A stretch of 64,000 nt of DNA from Domibacillus iocasae (lineage in GTDB: Bacteria; Bacillota; Bacilli; Bacillales; Domibacillaceae), in NCBI RefSeq assembly GCF_001750285.1, contig NZ_MAMP01000012.1, forward strand, positions 248,001 to 312,000, read 5' to 3'. The notes under the pieces are model-generated. The model made no database searches. It was not told the DNA's origin and saw only the letters and a list, made by a program, of their open reading frames with translations. Positions within the stretch are counted from its first letter, which is position 1. Every line of letters begins with the position of its first letter. Positions 36,995 through 47,051 of the stretch are shown here, one piece after another. The translations under genes and the position numbers were made by a program.

Positions 36995-38293
36995 TTATGC
37001 TCCTTCTCCTTCAACGCGGTAGAAACTTTCGATTGAATGAACGACCGCCAGATCTTTAATTTGTTCTTGCATTTGTGTGTAGTTTTTCATCGATGCTTTA
37101 TGAGTGACAATGACAATTTCAGCCACACCTTCTTCTTCAAGCGGCAGCTGAAGAATTTTTTCAAAGCTGATGCCGTTGGATGAAAACAGCTTCGTCAGTT
37201 CCGAAAATGCACCCACTTCATCACGGACGTGCAGACGGATAAAATGTTTCGCAAATTTTTCTTCTGGTGTTTTCAGCTGCTTTTCAAATTGTGGCACAGT
37301 GATACTTTTTCCGTTCACGCCAAGGCGCATATTTGTAATAACAGCAACAAGATCGCTAACGATGGATGTAGCCGTTGGCAGACCGCCGGCACCTGGACCG
37401 TAAAACATCGTTTCACCGACTGCTTCACCGTATACATACACCGCATTGTATTCGTCATTAACAGCCGCAAGCGGATGATCGTTAGATAAAAATGTTGGCT
37501 GTACACTTACTTCGGCGCCGCCATTTTGCTGGTCTGCGTAGCCGATCAATTTCATTGTGTACCCAAGTGTTTGACCATGCTTTAAATCGCTGTCAGACAC
37601 ATTTGAAATACCGTCGACGTTCACATCTTCAAGCTCAATGTCCATTGAAAAAGCAAGACGCGCCAAAATCGCCATTTTACGCGCGGCATCCAGTCCCTCT
37701 ACATCAGATGTCGGATCCGCTTCCGCAAAACCAAGGTCCTGTGCTTCTTTAAGAGCTGTTTCGTATGACATGCCTTCTTTATTCATTTTTGTAAGAATAA
37801 AGTTAGTCGTCCCATTGACGATCCCCATCATTGTTCTAATTTTGTCGGATGCAAGCCCGTCTGCCAAGCCACGAATGATCGGAATGCCGCCGGCGACACT
37901 TGCTTCGTAATAAAAGTCACAGCCGTTTTCAGACGCTGCTTTTAACAGTTCCGAACCATAGAGCGCAACAAGGTCTTTGTTTGCTGTTACAACATGTTTT
38001 TTCTGATGAAACGCGGCAAGCAATAATTTCTTTGTTTCATCAATTCCGCCCATCACTTCTACGATTACATCGACGTCCGGATCGTTAATCACATCATATG
38101 GATCAAGCGTAAGTGCTTCTTTCGGCAGTTCGACTTCTCGTTTTTTATCTACGTTTTTCACAAGCACTTTCGTCACATCAACAGAACAGCCGACACGGTG
38201 GGCAAGCTGTTCCTGATGATCTTGAACCATCTTTACAACGCCTGTTCCCACAGTTCCAAGACCGAGTAACCCTACTTTTACGTTGTCCTTCAT
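36995..38293 (-). CDS. hom: Homoserine dehydrogenase
   Basis: 432 residues from the ATG at 38293, with GAGGTGACG upstream (an alternative GTG at 38305 is inside that site). The NAD(P) fold starts [16 protein letters not shown]. The catalytic segment includes [14 protein letters not shown], the [11 protein letters not shown] loop and [18 protein letters not shown]-terminal ACT domain ([20 protein letters not shown]) suggests allosteric feedback by threonine. Length matches B. subtilis Hom. Confidence 0.96.
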   Translation of the reverse strand: MKDNVKVGLLGLGTVGTGVVKMVQDHQEQLAHRVGCSVDVTKVLVKNVDKKREVELPKEALTLDPYDVINDPDVDVIVEVMGGIDETKKLLLAAFHQKKHVVTANKDLVALYGSELLKAASENGCDFYYEASVAGGIPIIRGLADGLASDKIRTMMGIVNGTTNFILTKMNKEGMSYETALKEAQDLGFAEADPTSDVEGLDAARKMAILARLAFSMDIELEDVNVDGISNVSDSDLKHGQTLGYTMKLIGYADQQNGGAEVSVQPTFLSNDHPLAAVNDEYNAVYVYGEAVGETMFYGPGAGGLPTATSIVSDLVAVITNMRLGVNGKSITVPQFEKQLKTPEEKFAKHFIRLHVRDEVGAFSELTKLFSSNGISFEKILQLPLEEEGVAEIVIVTHKASMKNYTQMQEQIKDLAVVHSIESFYRVEGEGA

Positions 38294-38309
38294 CCTAAAC
38301 GTCACCTCA

Positions 38310-38381
38310 ACTATGTATTTTTCTGATGTACATTTGTTTTTACATAGTAGACATTATATCGATCTTTCATGCGGAATACAA
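38310..38381 (-). promoter_or_regulatory. Promoter and inverted repeat upstream of hom
   Basis: TTGTAT (38376-38381), 17 bases, TATAAT (38353-38358) on the minus strand. Downstream, ACTATGTA (38310-38317) and TACATAGT (38341-38348) form an 8-bp inverted repeat in the leader, perhaps an operator or a hairpin. Confidence 0.65.
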
Positions 38382-38454
38382 CCTTATATTTTTGCAAAAT
38401 ACGATCAAATCATTTTTTTGCGAAAATAATATTTTCATACAATTCTTATAATAA

Positions 38455-38482
38455 AGAAAAGAACCGCTCCTTTCAAGCGGTT
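38455..38482 (-). terminator. Terminator of the beta-helix gene
   Basis: AACCGCT-cctttca-AGCGGTT with T-rich sequence on the minus-transcript side, spanning the stop codon. Confidence 0.7.
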
Positions 38483-39969
38483 GTCGTATTTTCCGAGGAA
38501 GCGTTTATGACGTCTTTTGCAATAAAAAGCGGGGTTTTTCCACAGTTGGCAAAGGAAGCGTTTTTTACTGTAACGTGATCAGGCTTATTTGCTCCCCCGA
38601 ATACTTTTAGGGCAGCGCCTGCTGTTACAAAATCCCGCATGACGACATCTTGAACGTGAACATGTTTCGCTTTGTACTGAATACCGGCCACAGGCAGTTG
38701 TTTGTAATTATAGGCAGGATCGCCGATTGCGCGAAGGCCGTTAATGATAACATGGTGATAAGCGGAAACCGTTAATGCGCGTGGTTTTGAGCCGGCATAT
38801 AAATCTGTGTATACCGGATAGAGAGACACAATGCGTGTAGCCGTTAGAAAACGGGCTGTTTTGGATTCCGGGTCATCTGCCGCATGGTGGCCGATATGGC
38901 GAAAATTGAACGAACGATTGTCGTTTTCCGAAAGATGACCGATGATGTGAACATTGGCTGCCGCTGAGCTTGTTGCGTGCGCTTTTACTTCAATGCCGCC
39001 GAAGCAGCGCGCTGATGCGTTATTCACAAGCCAGACAGAACGAGAGCCATCATCCACTTCAAAGCCGTTTGAATTGGAAAAGCCTGATTTATGGCTTCGG
39101 CCGGATGGATCAAACATAAAGCAGTTGGAGATCAAAATGTAGTCGCTATGATGCGTTGTAACACCGTCGTCGCCAAAGCCTGTGCCGGTGCAGCCGTCAA
39201 TCCAGATAAACCGGCTGCCCCCGCGTGCACGGTGTCCGTCTCCTGAATAATCATACAGCGTGGAGGAAACATCATAACAGTGGAGACCCGGGTTAAGGGC
39301 ATCACAATCTTTTACCCAGCCGTACGTAACATTTGCGAACGTTAAACAGCTGGACCGGTTATTGCCGCTTGACGATTTTTCATCGGGACGAAGCCGTTCA
39401 AGCGTCCAGTCGAATGTGATTCCTTCTATTAGTATATGGTGGTTGCCTTTTACATGATTTTCATTTGTTAAAACAAAGCTTCGTTTCGGAGCCGTATCAC
39501 GCAATTTCAATATTGTCCTGCCGGGCCCTGCTCCTTTAACGATCGTGTTGGACGGTACATGCAATTCATCGACAATATACGTTCCTTCTGCCAAATAAAT
39601 GGTTTTTCCACCGCCAGACAGCGCTGCCTGCACATCACCGCCTGGTTTAACGTGAATGATAGAAGCCGCCTGCTCTTTCAACACACTATATTCATGATCC
39701 AAAACCGGCTTCCAATCCGGATACACACCTGTTTCATCGATAATAGTATGGTGAAAATCGAGCGGCTCTTCTTTTTTTGTCCAAAGAGATTTTAGTTTAT
39801 CCACTATCTTTGACTTTTGTTTAACGTGTTCCCACTTTGCCACAGAAGCAAAAAAGAGCTGATCTGTTTCTGCCACTGCTTCAGAAAGCGAGGAACTGTT
39901 TTTAAAATATGACTCAATAACAGCGGCGTTTTTTTGAGGGTCATGCTGATGTGTCAAAAACATTTTCAT
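38473..39969 (-). CDS. Right-handed parallel beta-helix (pectate lyase-like) protein
   Basis: 498 residues. After an about 100-residue helical N-terminal part, the protein reads as stacked beta-helix rungs: IHVKPGGDVQAALSGGGKTI, LAEGTYIVDELHVPSNTIVK, GAGPGRTILKL, then IWIDGCTGTGFGDDGVTTHH and ILISNCFMFDPSG. This is the pectate lyase_3/NosD-like fold seen in polysaccharide lyases and phage tailspikes. There is no signal peptide. The GDDGVTTHHS segment resembles the active-site rungs of sugar-acting members. Monocistronic. Substrate unknown; a cell-surface or phage-derived polysaccharide role is possible. Confidence 0.75.
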   Translation of the reverse strand: MKMFLTHQHDPQKNAAVIESYFKNSSSLSEAVAETDQLFFASVAKWEHVKQKSKIVDKLKSLWTKKEEPLDFHHTIIDETGVYPDWKPVLDHEYSVLKEQAASIIHVKPGGDVQAALSGGGKTIYLAEGTYIVDELHVPSNTIVKGAGPGRTILKLRDTAPKRSFVLTNENHVKGNHHILIEGITFDWTLERLRPDEKSSSGNNRSSCLTFANVTYGWVKDCDALNPGLHCYDVSSTLYDYSGDGHRARGGSRFIWIDGCTGTGFGDDGVTTHHSDYILISNCFMFDPSGRSHKSGFSNSNGFEVDDGSRSVWLVNNASARCFGGIEVKAHATSSAAANVHIIGHLSENDNRSFNFRHIGHHAADDPESKTARFLTATRIVSLYPVYTDLYAGSKPRALTVSAYHHVIINGLRAIGDPAYNYKQLPVAGIQYKAKHVHVQDVVMRDFVTAGAALKVFGGANKPDHVTVKNASFANCGKTPLFIAKDVINASSENTTTA

Positions 39970-40004
39970 TCTCCTTTTAAATTTGAATTTTGCACATACT
40001 GATT

Positions 40005-40754
40005 TTAGTTAAAATTAATAGAAAAAGCACGTTCTTTAACAGTTTTATTTCGTTCAAAAGTTCGCTCTGACCAAACAGCGAAATTATTTTTGTTTATTTC
40101 CAAAACAGTAGAGCAACGCGTTCCGTACTGTGGGCTTTCAATGAAAACCGATGATAAGAGCCGTTCCCATTCTAATGAAATTCCTGTACTCGGAAGTGCG
40201 TCATCTGCCGCGATTTTCCCATCTTGCAGCATGTGGAATAGCTCTTCCCGGCTGTTTAGCGCTGCGGCCATTTTTTCTTTTGCTTTTATTGTTTTTGGCC
40301 ACGGTGTATTCATAAACGCATTGCTGACAACATGAATGCCCGGTGGCAGTAAAAACGGCGCATCACCAGACCGGCTTCCATATGCATACAACTCGTCTTT
40401 CGTCCCGGCAACAAGATTGAATCCCGGATAGCGGTTCTTTTCCCGATCAAGATCATGTAAGAACGCTTCGGCAGCCAAATCGCTCTCTAAAAAGGATCGG
40501 ACGATATAGCCGCGTGATTCTTTTGCGGCTGATGGTTCATCCGGATGACGGTAATTGGTGAGCGCGCAAAAGCGCCCGTTTTCCGACACCCCCATCCACG
40601 TCCCCCCTTTTTCTAGATCACGGCCTGCTAAAATCGGTGCATCTTTCCACCAATGAGATGGTTCTGTCGGCCGTTCGTAAAATTCATCCCGATTTGCCGC
40701 TACGATAAGCGGCTTATCCGGATGTACTTGAAACGCAATCGCAATTAGACACAT
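40005..40754 (-). CDS. NRDE-family (TANGO2-like) protein
   Basis: 249 residues starting MCLIAIAFQ with the family-naming NRDE motif in VAANRDEFYERP (about residues 20-31) and the conserved GGTWMGVSENGRFCALTNYR segment. The N-terminal Cys after Met suggests an Ntn-hydrolase-like fold. Homologues (TANGO2, HRG-9) are linked to heme or lipid handling in other organisms; the bacterial role is not settled. It is divergent to the iron alcohol dehydrogenase gene. Confidence 0.85.
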   Translation of the reverse strand: MCLIAIAFQVHPDKPLIVAANRDEFYERPTEPSHWWKDAPILAGRDLEKGGTWMGVSENGRFCALTNYRHPDEPSAAKESRGYIVRSFLESDLAAEAFLHDLDREKNRYPGFNLVAGTKDELYAYGSRSGDAPFLLPPGIHVVSNAFMNTPWPKTIKAKEKMAAALNSREELFHMLQDGKIAADDALPSTGISLEWERLLSSVFIESPQYGTRCSTVLEINKNNFAVWSERTFERNKTVKERAFSINFN

Positions 40755-40838
40755 TATTTTTTCCTGCTTTCGTTTTCTTCATTATACGCGGCAATGGTAC
40801 AATGGAACAAACAACAGAACGATTGGATGGTGGGATCA

Positions 40839-41981
40839 ATGTATAAGTTTGTGATGCCGGAAGTCATTTTTGGAAGCGGATCCATTGCACAGGCAGGTGA
40901 ATGCTGCGAGCGTCTGGGCGCCCGTCATGTACTTGTTGTAACAGACCGTGGTGTCATGGATGCCGGCTGGACGGAGCCCGTATTAAAAAGCTGCCGGGCT
41001 GCCGGCCTTGCAGCCGTTTTGTTCGACCAAGTGACGGTGAATCCGACTGACGAGGAGGCGGCCGCTTGTGCCAGCACGTATAAGGAGCACGGATGTGATG
41101 CCATTATTTGCGTTGGCGGCGGAAGTCCCATTGACGTTGGAAAAGCGGCGGCTGCTCTTGTGACAAATGGCGGTCACATTCGTGATTATGAAGGGGTCGA
41201 CCATATTTTGCATCCTCTCCCTCCGCTTGTCATGATCCCAACGACAGCTGGATCCGGTTCAGAAGTTTCTCAGTTTTCTGTTATTGTTGACAGTGAACGG
41301 CAGAAAAAAATGACCATCGTATCAAAATCACTCGTTCCGGACATTGCCATCATCGATCCAGATGTCCTCGCCACAAAAAGTGCCCGGCTGACGGCGACAA
41401 CCGGCCTCGATGTCATTACACATGCAATTGAATCGTATGTCAGCATCGCCGCCACACCGATGACCGATGTGCAGGCAAAGAATGCGCTCGCCATTGCAGC
41501 CCGTCATCTGCGTCCATCTGTTGCATCGAAATACAATAAAGAAGCAAAAGAGCAAATGGCCATAGCGAGTCTTCAGGCCGGCCTTGCGTTTTCAAATGCG
41601 ATTTTGGGCGCGGCTCACGCAATGAGTCATACAATCGGAGGACGCTATCCGTTTTTGCACGGTGACATAAACGCTGTTCTATTGCCGCATGTCATGGAAT
41701 TTAATTTGATTGCCTGCCCGGAAAAATTTCGTGAGATGGCCATTTTAATGGGCGAAGGTGTGACAGGACTTTCTGCTATCGCTGCTGGAGAAAAAGCAAT
41801 TCAGTACGTGAAAAAGCTGGCTGTCGACATCGGTGCACCTCTGACCCTGTCTGAAATGGGCTTTCAGGCGGATGCAATAGCAGCAATAAGCGAAATCGCG
41901 CTAACCGATGCGTGTATGATTACGAATCCACGGGACATTTCAGCAGAAGAAGTTGCTGCCATTTTAAAGAGGGCACTTTAA
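40839..41981 (+). CDS. Iron-containing (type III) alcohol dehydrogenase
   Basis: 380 residues from the ATG at 40839 (GGTGGGATCA upstream); a longer frame to 40794 has no site. The NAD motif is CVGGGSPIDVGKA, followed by IPTTAGSGSE. The metal ligands fall in GLDVITHAIESY and in HAMSHTIGGRYPFLHGD. Such enzymes oxidise or form short alcohols. The stop codon overlaps the ATG of the sensor kinase gene (TAATG), so this dehydrogenase is the first gene of a dehydrogenase-kinase-regulator operon. That link suggests a sensing or induction role in alcohol metabolism. Confidence 0.9.
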   Translation: MYKFVMPEVIFGSGSIAQAGECCERLGARHVLVVTDRGVMDAGWTEPVLKSCRAAGLAAVLFDQVTVNPTDEEAAACASTYKEHGCDAIICVGGGSPIDVGKAAAALVTNGGHIRDYEGVDHILHPLPPLVMIPTTAGSGSEVSQFSVIVDSERQKKMTIVSKSLVPDIAIIDPDVLATKSARLTATTGLDVITHAIESYVSIAATPMTDVQAKNALAIAARHLRPSVASKYNKEAKEQMAIASLQAGLAFSNAILGAAHAMSHTIGGRYPFLHGDINAVLLPHVMEFNLIACPEKFREMAILMGEGVTGLSAIAAGEKAIQYVKKLAVDIGAPLTLSEMGFQADAIAAISEIALTDACMITNPRDISAEEVAAILKRAL

Positions 41982-43576
41982 TGAACCGGCTAGATATGAT
42001 TCATTTACTGACCGGTGTCCAGTCATCGAAACGAAACTACTATACAGAGCTGAAAAAAACCGTTGACGAGCTTCAAAAGAAAAACAGCCAGCTTGAAATT
42101 ATGAATAACCTCATGCACAGCTTTAATGTAAATATGTCTATTCATGAAATGCTAAAACAGACGCAGGAAATACTGCGGGATGTGTATCGGATTGACCGGC
42201 TCAGCCTCGCAATATGGGAAGACGGCTCGCTTAGAATGGCGGATGTTTATCCGGAAAAAGCAACATTTCTCCCGAAAGGAACCGCTTTTCCAACTGAACA
42301 TTCACTTTATTCTCATGTTTTCTCTACCGGTCAGGATATTCTGCATTCTGCTCAAAAAGCGGATTCTTTTTTTGAATCTGAATCATTTGAAGCACTTGGT
42401 CTTCATTCTGTCTGGCTGTTTCCACTCAGCAGCCGCGGCGTCATAATTGGGGTGTTCGGACTTGCTACACGTGAATCCATCTCTTTTTCAGAGGAAGACC
42501 GTCCTTTTTTCCAGCATTTATCCGGACAGGCAGCTGTTTGTATTGAAAATGCGCGCCTTTACCATGAAGTGCTGCTTAGCGAATCAAGATGGGAGTCGAC
42601 CTTCCGGGCAGTGGCAGACTCTATTATTGTCACGGATCTTGACGGGGCGATTCTAACGAGGAACGACAGTGCTGCAGCGAATTGGCCAAACGCGGAATAC
42701 ATCTCTGCTTTTTTAGGAATGGATCTTTTCCATCAAACCGTTCGGGACGCAGCGCCGCATTTTGAAGAAGCGTCCATTGAAAGCAGTGTCTACGAATGCG
42801 CTTATTATCCGCTTCTTGATGACGGAGAAATGAATGGCGTCATTGTGTACTTAAAAAACATTACGGAAAAACAGATGATGCAGGCGCAAATCATTCATTC
42901 CGGCCAACTGGCTGCCATCGGGGAAATGGCCGCCGGCGTTGCGCATGAACTGAATAATCCGTTGACCGCCATCATCGGCAATACACAGCTTTTGCTTCGG
43001 CTCGCGACAGATGAAACGAAGCCCCTGCTCAAAGACATCGATGAATGCGGCAAACGGTGCCGGACGATTATTCGAAGCCTGCTCGCTTTTTCCCGGCAGG
43101 ACCCCTCTTCTTTCACGCCATGCTCGCTCAATGATGCGGTTTATGAAGCACTGCGGCTGACAGGACGCCAGATCGAGAAGCAGCGAATGGAATTAACCGT
43201 CGAATTAGCCGAACAGCTGCCTTTCGTTGAAGGAAACCTTCAGCAGCTGAGCCAGATTGCTGTAAATTTACTCATCAACGCAAAAGATGCCTGTTTAGAA
43301 AAAGAAGCTGCTAAACAAGTATGGGTAAAAACAGCAGCAGACGAACACTTCATTTATTTACATGTTAAAGACAATGGATGCGGGATCGATCCAGAAAAAA
43401 TAGATGATATTTTCCATCCTTTTTTCACAACAAAATCAGGACTCAATGGCACCGGCCTCGGATTGTCGGTAAGCATTGGCATCGCTGAATCACATGGCGG
43501 CACATTAACCGTAACGAGTGAAATTGGAAAAGGAAGCACGTTTACGCTGGCGCTTCCCGTTTTGAAGAGGACGTGA
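41981..43576 (+). CDS. Soluble sensor histidine kinase (GAF-PAS-HisKA-HATPase)
   Basis: 531 residues with no membrane segment, so it senses a cytoplasmic signal. Order: short coiled coil (about 20-50), GAF domain (about 55-190), PAS domain (about 205-295, FRAVADSIIVTDLDGAIL), HisKA with the phospho-acceptor His322 in AAGVAHELNNPLTAI, and an HATPase domain with N box NLLINAKDAC, G1 box DNGCGIDP and G2 box GTGLGLSVS. This is the NtrB-like class. It would phosphorylate the sigma-54 activator encoded four bases downstream. The signal is unknown; alcohols, aldehydes or redox state fit the neighbours. Confidence 0.9.
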   Translation: MNRLDMIHLLTGVQSSKRNYYTELKKTVDELQKKNSQLEIMNNLMHSFNVNMSIHEMLKQTQEILRDVYRIDRLSLAIWEDGSLRMADVYPEKATFLPKGTAFPTEHSLYSHVFSTGQDILHSAQKADSFFESESFEALGLHSVWLFPLSSRGVIIGVFGLATRESISFSEEDRPFFQHLSGQAAVCIENARLYHEVLLSESRWESTFRAVADSIIVTDLDGAILTRNDSAAANWPNAEYISAFLGMDLFHQTVRDAAPHFEEASIESSVYECAYYPLLDDGEMNGVIVYLKNITEKQMMQAQIIHSGQLAAIGEMAAGVAHELNNPLTAIIGNTQLLLRLATDETKPLLKDIDECGKRCRTIIRSLLAFSRQDPSSFTPCSLNDAVYEALRLTGRQIEKQRMELTVELAEQLPFVEGNLQQLSQIAVNLLINAKDACLEKEAAKQVWVKTAADEHFIYLHVKDNGCGIDPEKIDDIFHPFFTTKSGLNGTGLGLSVSIGIAESHGGTLTVTSEIGKGSTFTLALPVLKRT

Positions 43577-43580
43577 CTTT

Positions 43581-44987
43581 ATGGCGAACATATTAATTGT
43601 GGATGACGAACAGGAAATCGGCCGTTTTTTAACCCGGCTTTTTCAAATGAAGGAAATGAATGTGACGTATGTTGACAGCGGCAGTGCGTTTGATGAGCTT
43701 CAGGGGATTGAGCGGTTCGATGCCGCGTTTTTGGACGTACGGCTGCCGGACCGGAATGGACTTGATCTTTTAAAAGAATTGAAAAAACAAGCACCTCATT
43801 GTAAAGCGGTTGTGATGACCGGCTACAGCACAGTGAAAATGGCCGTAGAAGCGATTCAGCTCGGAGCAGAAGATTTTCTTGAAAAACCGTTTGAAGATAT
43901 ACAAGTAATTGAAGAATTGGCCGACCATTTAACAAAACGAGTCGATTATGAAGAATACGCACAGGCTGCAATCGAGGCTGGGGCCTTTTTAGGAACAAGC
44001 GCTAAAATGCACGAATTGTACCGGCTTGCGTATAAACTCGCCTCAAAACAAGTGACGATTTTAATTGAAGGTGAGACCGGCACCGGCAAAGAAGTGCTGG
44101 CGGGCTTCTTACACCGCGCCGGCAGCCGCAGTGAACAGCCTTATATCGGCATTAACTGCGGAGCAATTTCGGAATCCCTGCTAGAAAGTGAGTTGTTTGG
44201 ACACGTAAAAGGCGCGTTTACCGGAGCCATATTTGACCGTGCCGGTTATTTTGAAGTGGCCACGAACGGCACCTTGTTTCTTGATGAAATCGCCGAAGCC
44301 TCTCATGCAACTCAAGTAAAGCTGCTTCGCGTCCTCGAAACCGGTGAATTTTTTACAATCGGCGACCCAGCACCAAAGCGGACGGGTGCACGCATCATCG
44401 CCGCTAGCCATTCAAATTTAGAAAGAGCCGTAATAGAAGGCGCGTTTCGCGAGGATTTATTGTACCGGCTCGATATTGTGAAGCTGACGATTCCACCGCT
44501 TCGTGAACGGCGGCAGGATATCCCGCACTTTATTGAATTATATAGCCAAAAACGAGGGCTCGCTTTTTCGTTTTCGCCGGAAGCAGCGGCTGCTTTTATG
44601 CACTATGGCTGGCCTGGCAATATGCGCGAGCTTGTGAATATGCTGCAGCGTCTGTCCGTTTTATATGCCGATGAACCAGTGATTACCATTCATATGCTGC
44701 CGGAAAAAATGGTACGGCCGGGTACGTTTCAGAAAACGGCCTCAATGCCCACCCGTTCTTTTGAATCTGAATGGCAGCGCTTCTCAAAGCAGGTGACTGA
44801 CCTATATAATAGCGATGAACCGGTTGGACTGGACGAACTGCTGCAAACAATGAAACGAATGGAAAAGCAGACTGCGGAAGCGTTTATCAACAAAACATTG
44901 AAAGAAACTGCCGGCAACCGCGAATTGGCAGCGAAGAAGCTCGGTGTTTCAAAGCGGAAAATCCGGTATTACTTAAATGAAAAATAA
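43581..44987 (+). CDS. NtrC-type response regulator (sigma-54 activator)
   Basis: 468 residues. The receiver domain has the acidic pair D8-D9, phospho-acceptor Asp52 (FLDVRLPDRNG), Thr80 and the Lys of LEKPFED. The central AAA+ domain has Walker A GETGTGKE (about 164-171), the sigma-54 contact loop GAFTGA (211-216), Walker B LFLDEIAEA and the Arg finger region of FREDLLYRLDIV. A Fis-type helix-turn-helix closes the protein (GNRELAAKKLGVSKRKIRYY). An intact GAFTGA means it should activate SigL (sigma-54) promoters. A perfect -24/-12 site lies 4 kb away upstream of adhP. Confidence 0.93.
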   Translation: MANILIVDDEQEIGRFLTRLFQMKEMNVTYVDSGSAFDELQGIERFDAAFLDVRLPDRNGLDLLKELKKQAPHCKAVVMTGYSTVKMAVEAIQLGAEDFLEKPFEDIQVIEELADHLTKRVDYEEYAQAAIEAGAFLGTSAKMHELYRLAYKLASKQVTILIEGETGTGKEVLAGFLHRAGSRSEQPYIGINCGAISESLLESELFGHVKGAFTGAIFDRAGYFEVATNGTLFLDEIAEASHATQVKLLRVLETGEFFTIGDPAPKRTGARIIAASHSNLERAVIEGAFREDLLYRLDIVKLTIPPLRERRQDIPHFIELYSQKRGLAFSFSPEAAAAFMHYGWPGNMRELVNMLQRLSVLYADEPVITIHMLPEKMVRPGTFQKTASMPTRSFESEWQRFSKQVTDLYNSDEPVGLDELLQTMKRMEKQTAEAFINKTLKETAGNRELAAKKLGVSKRKIRYYLNEK

Positions 44988-45018
44988 AAAAAGCTTCCAT
45001 TCACTTGGAAGCTTTTTC
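44987..45018. terminator. Bidirectional terminator between the regulator and DUF779 genes
   Basis: AAAAAGCTTCCA-ttcac-TTGGAAGCTTTTT with A/T-rich ends between convergent genes. Confidence 0.9.
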
Positions 45019-45020
45019 AT

Positions 45021-45377
45021 TTATTGATTCAGTTCCTGCCGCTCTTCATCCGTAAATACACGGGATCTTGTTAAAAAGCGTTTTCCTTCCGGCCCTTCCA
45101 ACGAAAACATGCCGCCCCGCCCATCGACCACGTCGATAATAAGCTGTGTATGCTTCCAATATTCGTACTGAGCGTCGCTAATGTAAAACTTGGCGCCGCC
45201 GATTTCGCCGAGCAGCTTGTCTGAATCGCCGGTCATAAATTCGCCGTCCGGGTAACACATCGGCGCACTGCCGTCACAGCAGCCTCCTGACTGGTGAAAC
45301 ATGAGCGGTCCGTGTTTTTCTTTCAGTTTTTCGATTAAATCCAAGGCCGCTTGAGTAGCCGTCACCCGCTCTGTCAT
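45021..45377 (-). CDS. DUF779 family protein
   Basis: 118 residues from the ATG at 45377 (GGGAGGTGGAAAAC upstream). The family hallmark FHQSGGCCDGSAPMCYPDGEF has a Cys-Cys plus a third Cys that could bind a metal. DUF779 genes are very often next to aldehyde dehydrogenases of the acetaldehyde type, as here (60 bases downstream of the gene). A role in maturation or protection of the aldehyde dehydrogenase is plausible but unproven. Confidence 0.88.
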   Translation of the reverse strand: MTERVTATQAALDLIEKLKEKHGPLMFHQSGGCCDGSAPMCYPDGEFMTGDSDKLLGEIGGAKFYISDAQYEYWKHTQLIIDVVDGRGGMFSLEGPEGKRFLTRSRVFTDEERQELNQ

Positions 45378-45436
45378 GTTTTCCACCTCCCTATGAAAAT
45401 AGCGCCGCCGCATATCGCGGCAGCGCCTTCTTTCTA

Positions 45437-46954
45437 TTAAAAGAATCCAAGAGCATCTTCTGAATAACTGACAAGCAAGTTTTTCGTCTGCTGGTAATGA
45501 TTCAGCATCATGAGATGATTTTCACGTCCGATACCGGACATTTTGTAGCCGCCAAATGCTGCATGTGCTGGATATTGGTGGTAGCAATTTGTCCAAACAC
45601 GGCCTGCTTTAATATTACGTCCAAATCGGTACGCCCGGTTTTGATGGCGTGACCAGACACCAGAGCCGAGGCCATAAAGCGTGTCATTCGCGATTTCAAG
45701 TGCCTCCGCTTCATCTTTAAATGTTGTAACAGAAACAACCGGCCCAAAAATTTCTTCCTGGAAAATACGCATTTTGTTATGGCCTTTGAAAATGGTTGGC
45801 TTAATGTAATAGCCATTTTCAAATCCTTCGATCGTATTTTTCTCACCACCGGCCAGGCATTCAGCGCCTTCTTGTTTACCGATATCGAGATAAGACAAGA
45901 TTTTTTCCATTTGTTCATTGGAGGCCTGCGCGCCCATCATTGTATCTGTATCAAGCGGATTGCCTGTTTTGATCGCATTAACACGCTCAATGACACGCTC
46001 CATAAATTTATCGTAAATGTTTTCATGAACGAGGGCGCGAGAAGGACACGTACATACTTCGCCCTGGTTGAGCGCAAACATAACAAATCCTTCAACTGCT
46101 TTGTTTAAAAACGCATCATCTTCTTCCATAATGTCATCGAAGAAAATATTCGGTGATTTCCCTCCAAGTTCAAGCGTAACTGGAATTAAGTTTTGCGACG
46201 CGTACTGCATGATCAGGCGGCCCGTTGTTGTTTCACCTGTGAAAGCGATTTTCGCAATGCGTTTATTCGACGCAAGTGGCTTCCCTGCTTCAAGACCGAA
46301 TCCGTTGACAATATTGACAACACCCGGCGGGAGAAGATCTTCAATTAGTTCCATTAAGACCAAAATTGACGCTGGAGTCTGTTCAGCCGGCTTCAGTACC
46401 ACGCAGTTACCCGCCGCAAGTGCCGGTGCAAGCTTCCATACACCCATTAAAATTGGGAAGTTCCATGGAATGATCTGCCCGACAACGCCAAGCGGCTCGT
46501 GAAAATGATATGCGACTGTGTCATCATCAATCTGTGACAGTGATCCTTCCTGCGCTCGAATCGCTCCGGCAAAATAACGGAAATGATCGACCGCAAGCGG
46601 TAAATCGGCATTGAGTGTTTCACGCACTGCTTTCCCGTTATCCCACGTTTCTGCTACCGCGAGCAATTCTAAATTTTCTTCAATTCGATCGGCAATTTTA
46701 TTTAAAATGTTGGCACGCTGGGCGGCCGACGTTTTGCCCCATTCGTCTTTTGCCGCATGTGCCGCATCAAGTGCGAGTTCAATATCTTCCGCCTGTGATC
46801 GGGCCACTTCACAAAACACTTCGCCTGTTACCGGCGTAACGTTTTCGAAGTATTGGCCGCCAAGTGGCGCGGTCCATTGACCGTTAATGTAGTTATCGTA
46901 TTTTTTCTTGAATGATACTTTTGATCCTTCTTGCCCTGGATTTGCGTAAATCAT
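45437..46954 (-). CDS. NAD-dependent aldehyde dehydrogenase (acetaldehyde/ExaC type)
   Basis: 505 residues. The Glu motif is [13 protein letters not shown] and the catalytic Cys is in [13 protein letters not shown]; the NAD-fold segments [22 protein letters not shown] and [13 protein letters not shown] are present. The N-terminal [10 protein letters not shown] is typical of the acetaldehyde-type class found with DUF779. The ATG at 46954 has a GGGGGAAAAGGG site. Upstream a TTGACA-17-TATTTT promoter and a partial cre-like AAACGCTTACA are seen. It could also be read through from adhP, since no terminator lies between. Confidence 0.93.
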   Translation of the reverse strand: MIYANPGQEGSKVSFKKKYDNYINGQWTAPLGGQYFENVTPVTGEVFCEVARSQAEDIELALDAAHAAKDEWGKTSAAQRANILNKIADRIEENLELLAVAETWDNGKAVRETLNADLPLAVDHFRYFAGAIRAQEGSLSQIDDDTVAYHFHEPLGVVGQIIPWNFPILMGVWKLAPALAAGNCVVLKPAEQTPASILVLMELIEDLLPPGVVNIVNGFGLEAGKPLASNKRIAKIAFTGETTTGRLIMQYASQNLIPVTLELGGKSPNIFFDDIMEEDDAFLNKAVEGFVMFALNQGEVCTCPSRALVHENIYDKFMERVIERVNAIKTGNPLDTDTMMGAQASNEQMEKILSYLDIGKQEGAECLAGGEKNTIEGFENGYYIKPTIFKGHNKMRIFQEEIFGPVVSVTTFKDEAEALEIANDTLYGLGSGVWSRHQNRAYRFGRNIKAGRVWTNCYHQYPAHAAFGGYKMSGIGRENHLMMLNHYQQTKNLLVSYSEDALGFF

Positions 46955-47051
46955 ATACCCTTTTCCCCCTTCGAATGTTGGAAATTAGCTTATATTAAAC
47001 GCTTACATTTCCAAAATAACGCCTATTGAACTGAATGTCAACTTATTTGTC

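Noticed and set aside
38294-38472. CodY box upstream of hom
   Set aside because: The best matches to AATTTTCWGAAAATT had five or more mismatches.
46955-47050. Sigma-54 promoter upstream of the aldehyde dehydrogenase
   Set aside because: No TGGCAC-N5-TTGCA-like site occurs there; a sigma-A-like TTGACA-17-TATTTT fits instead.
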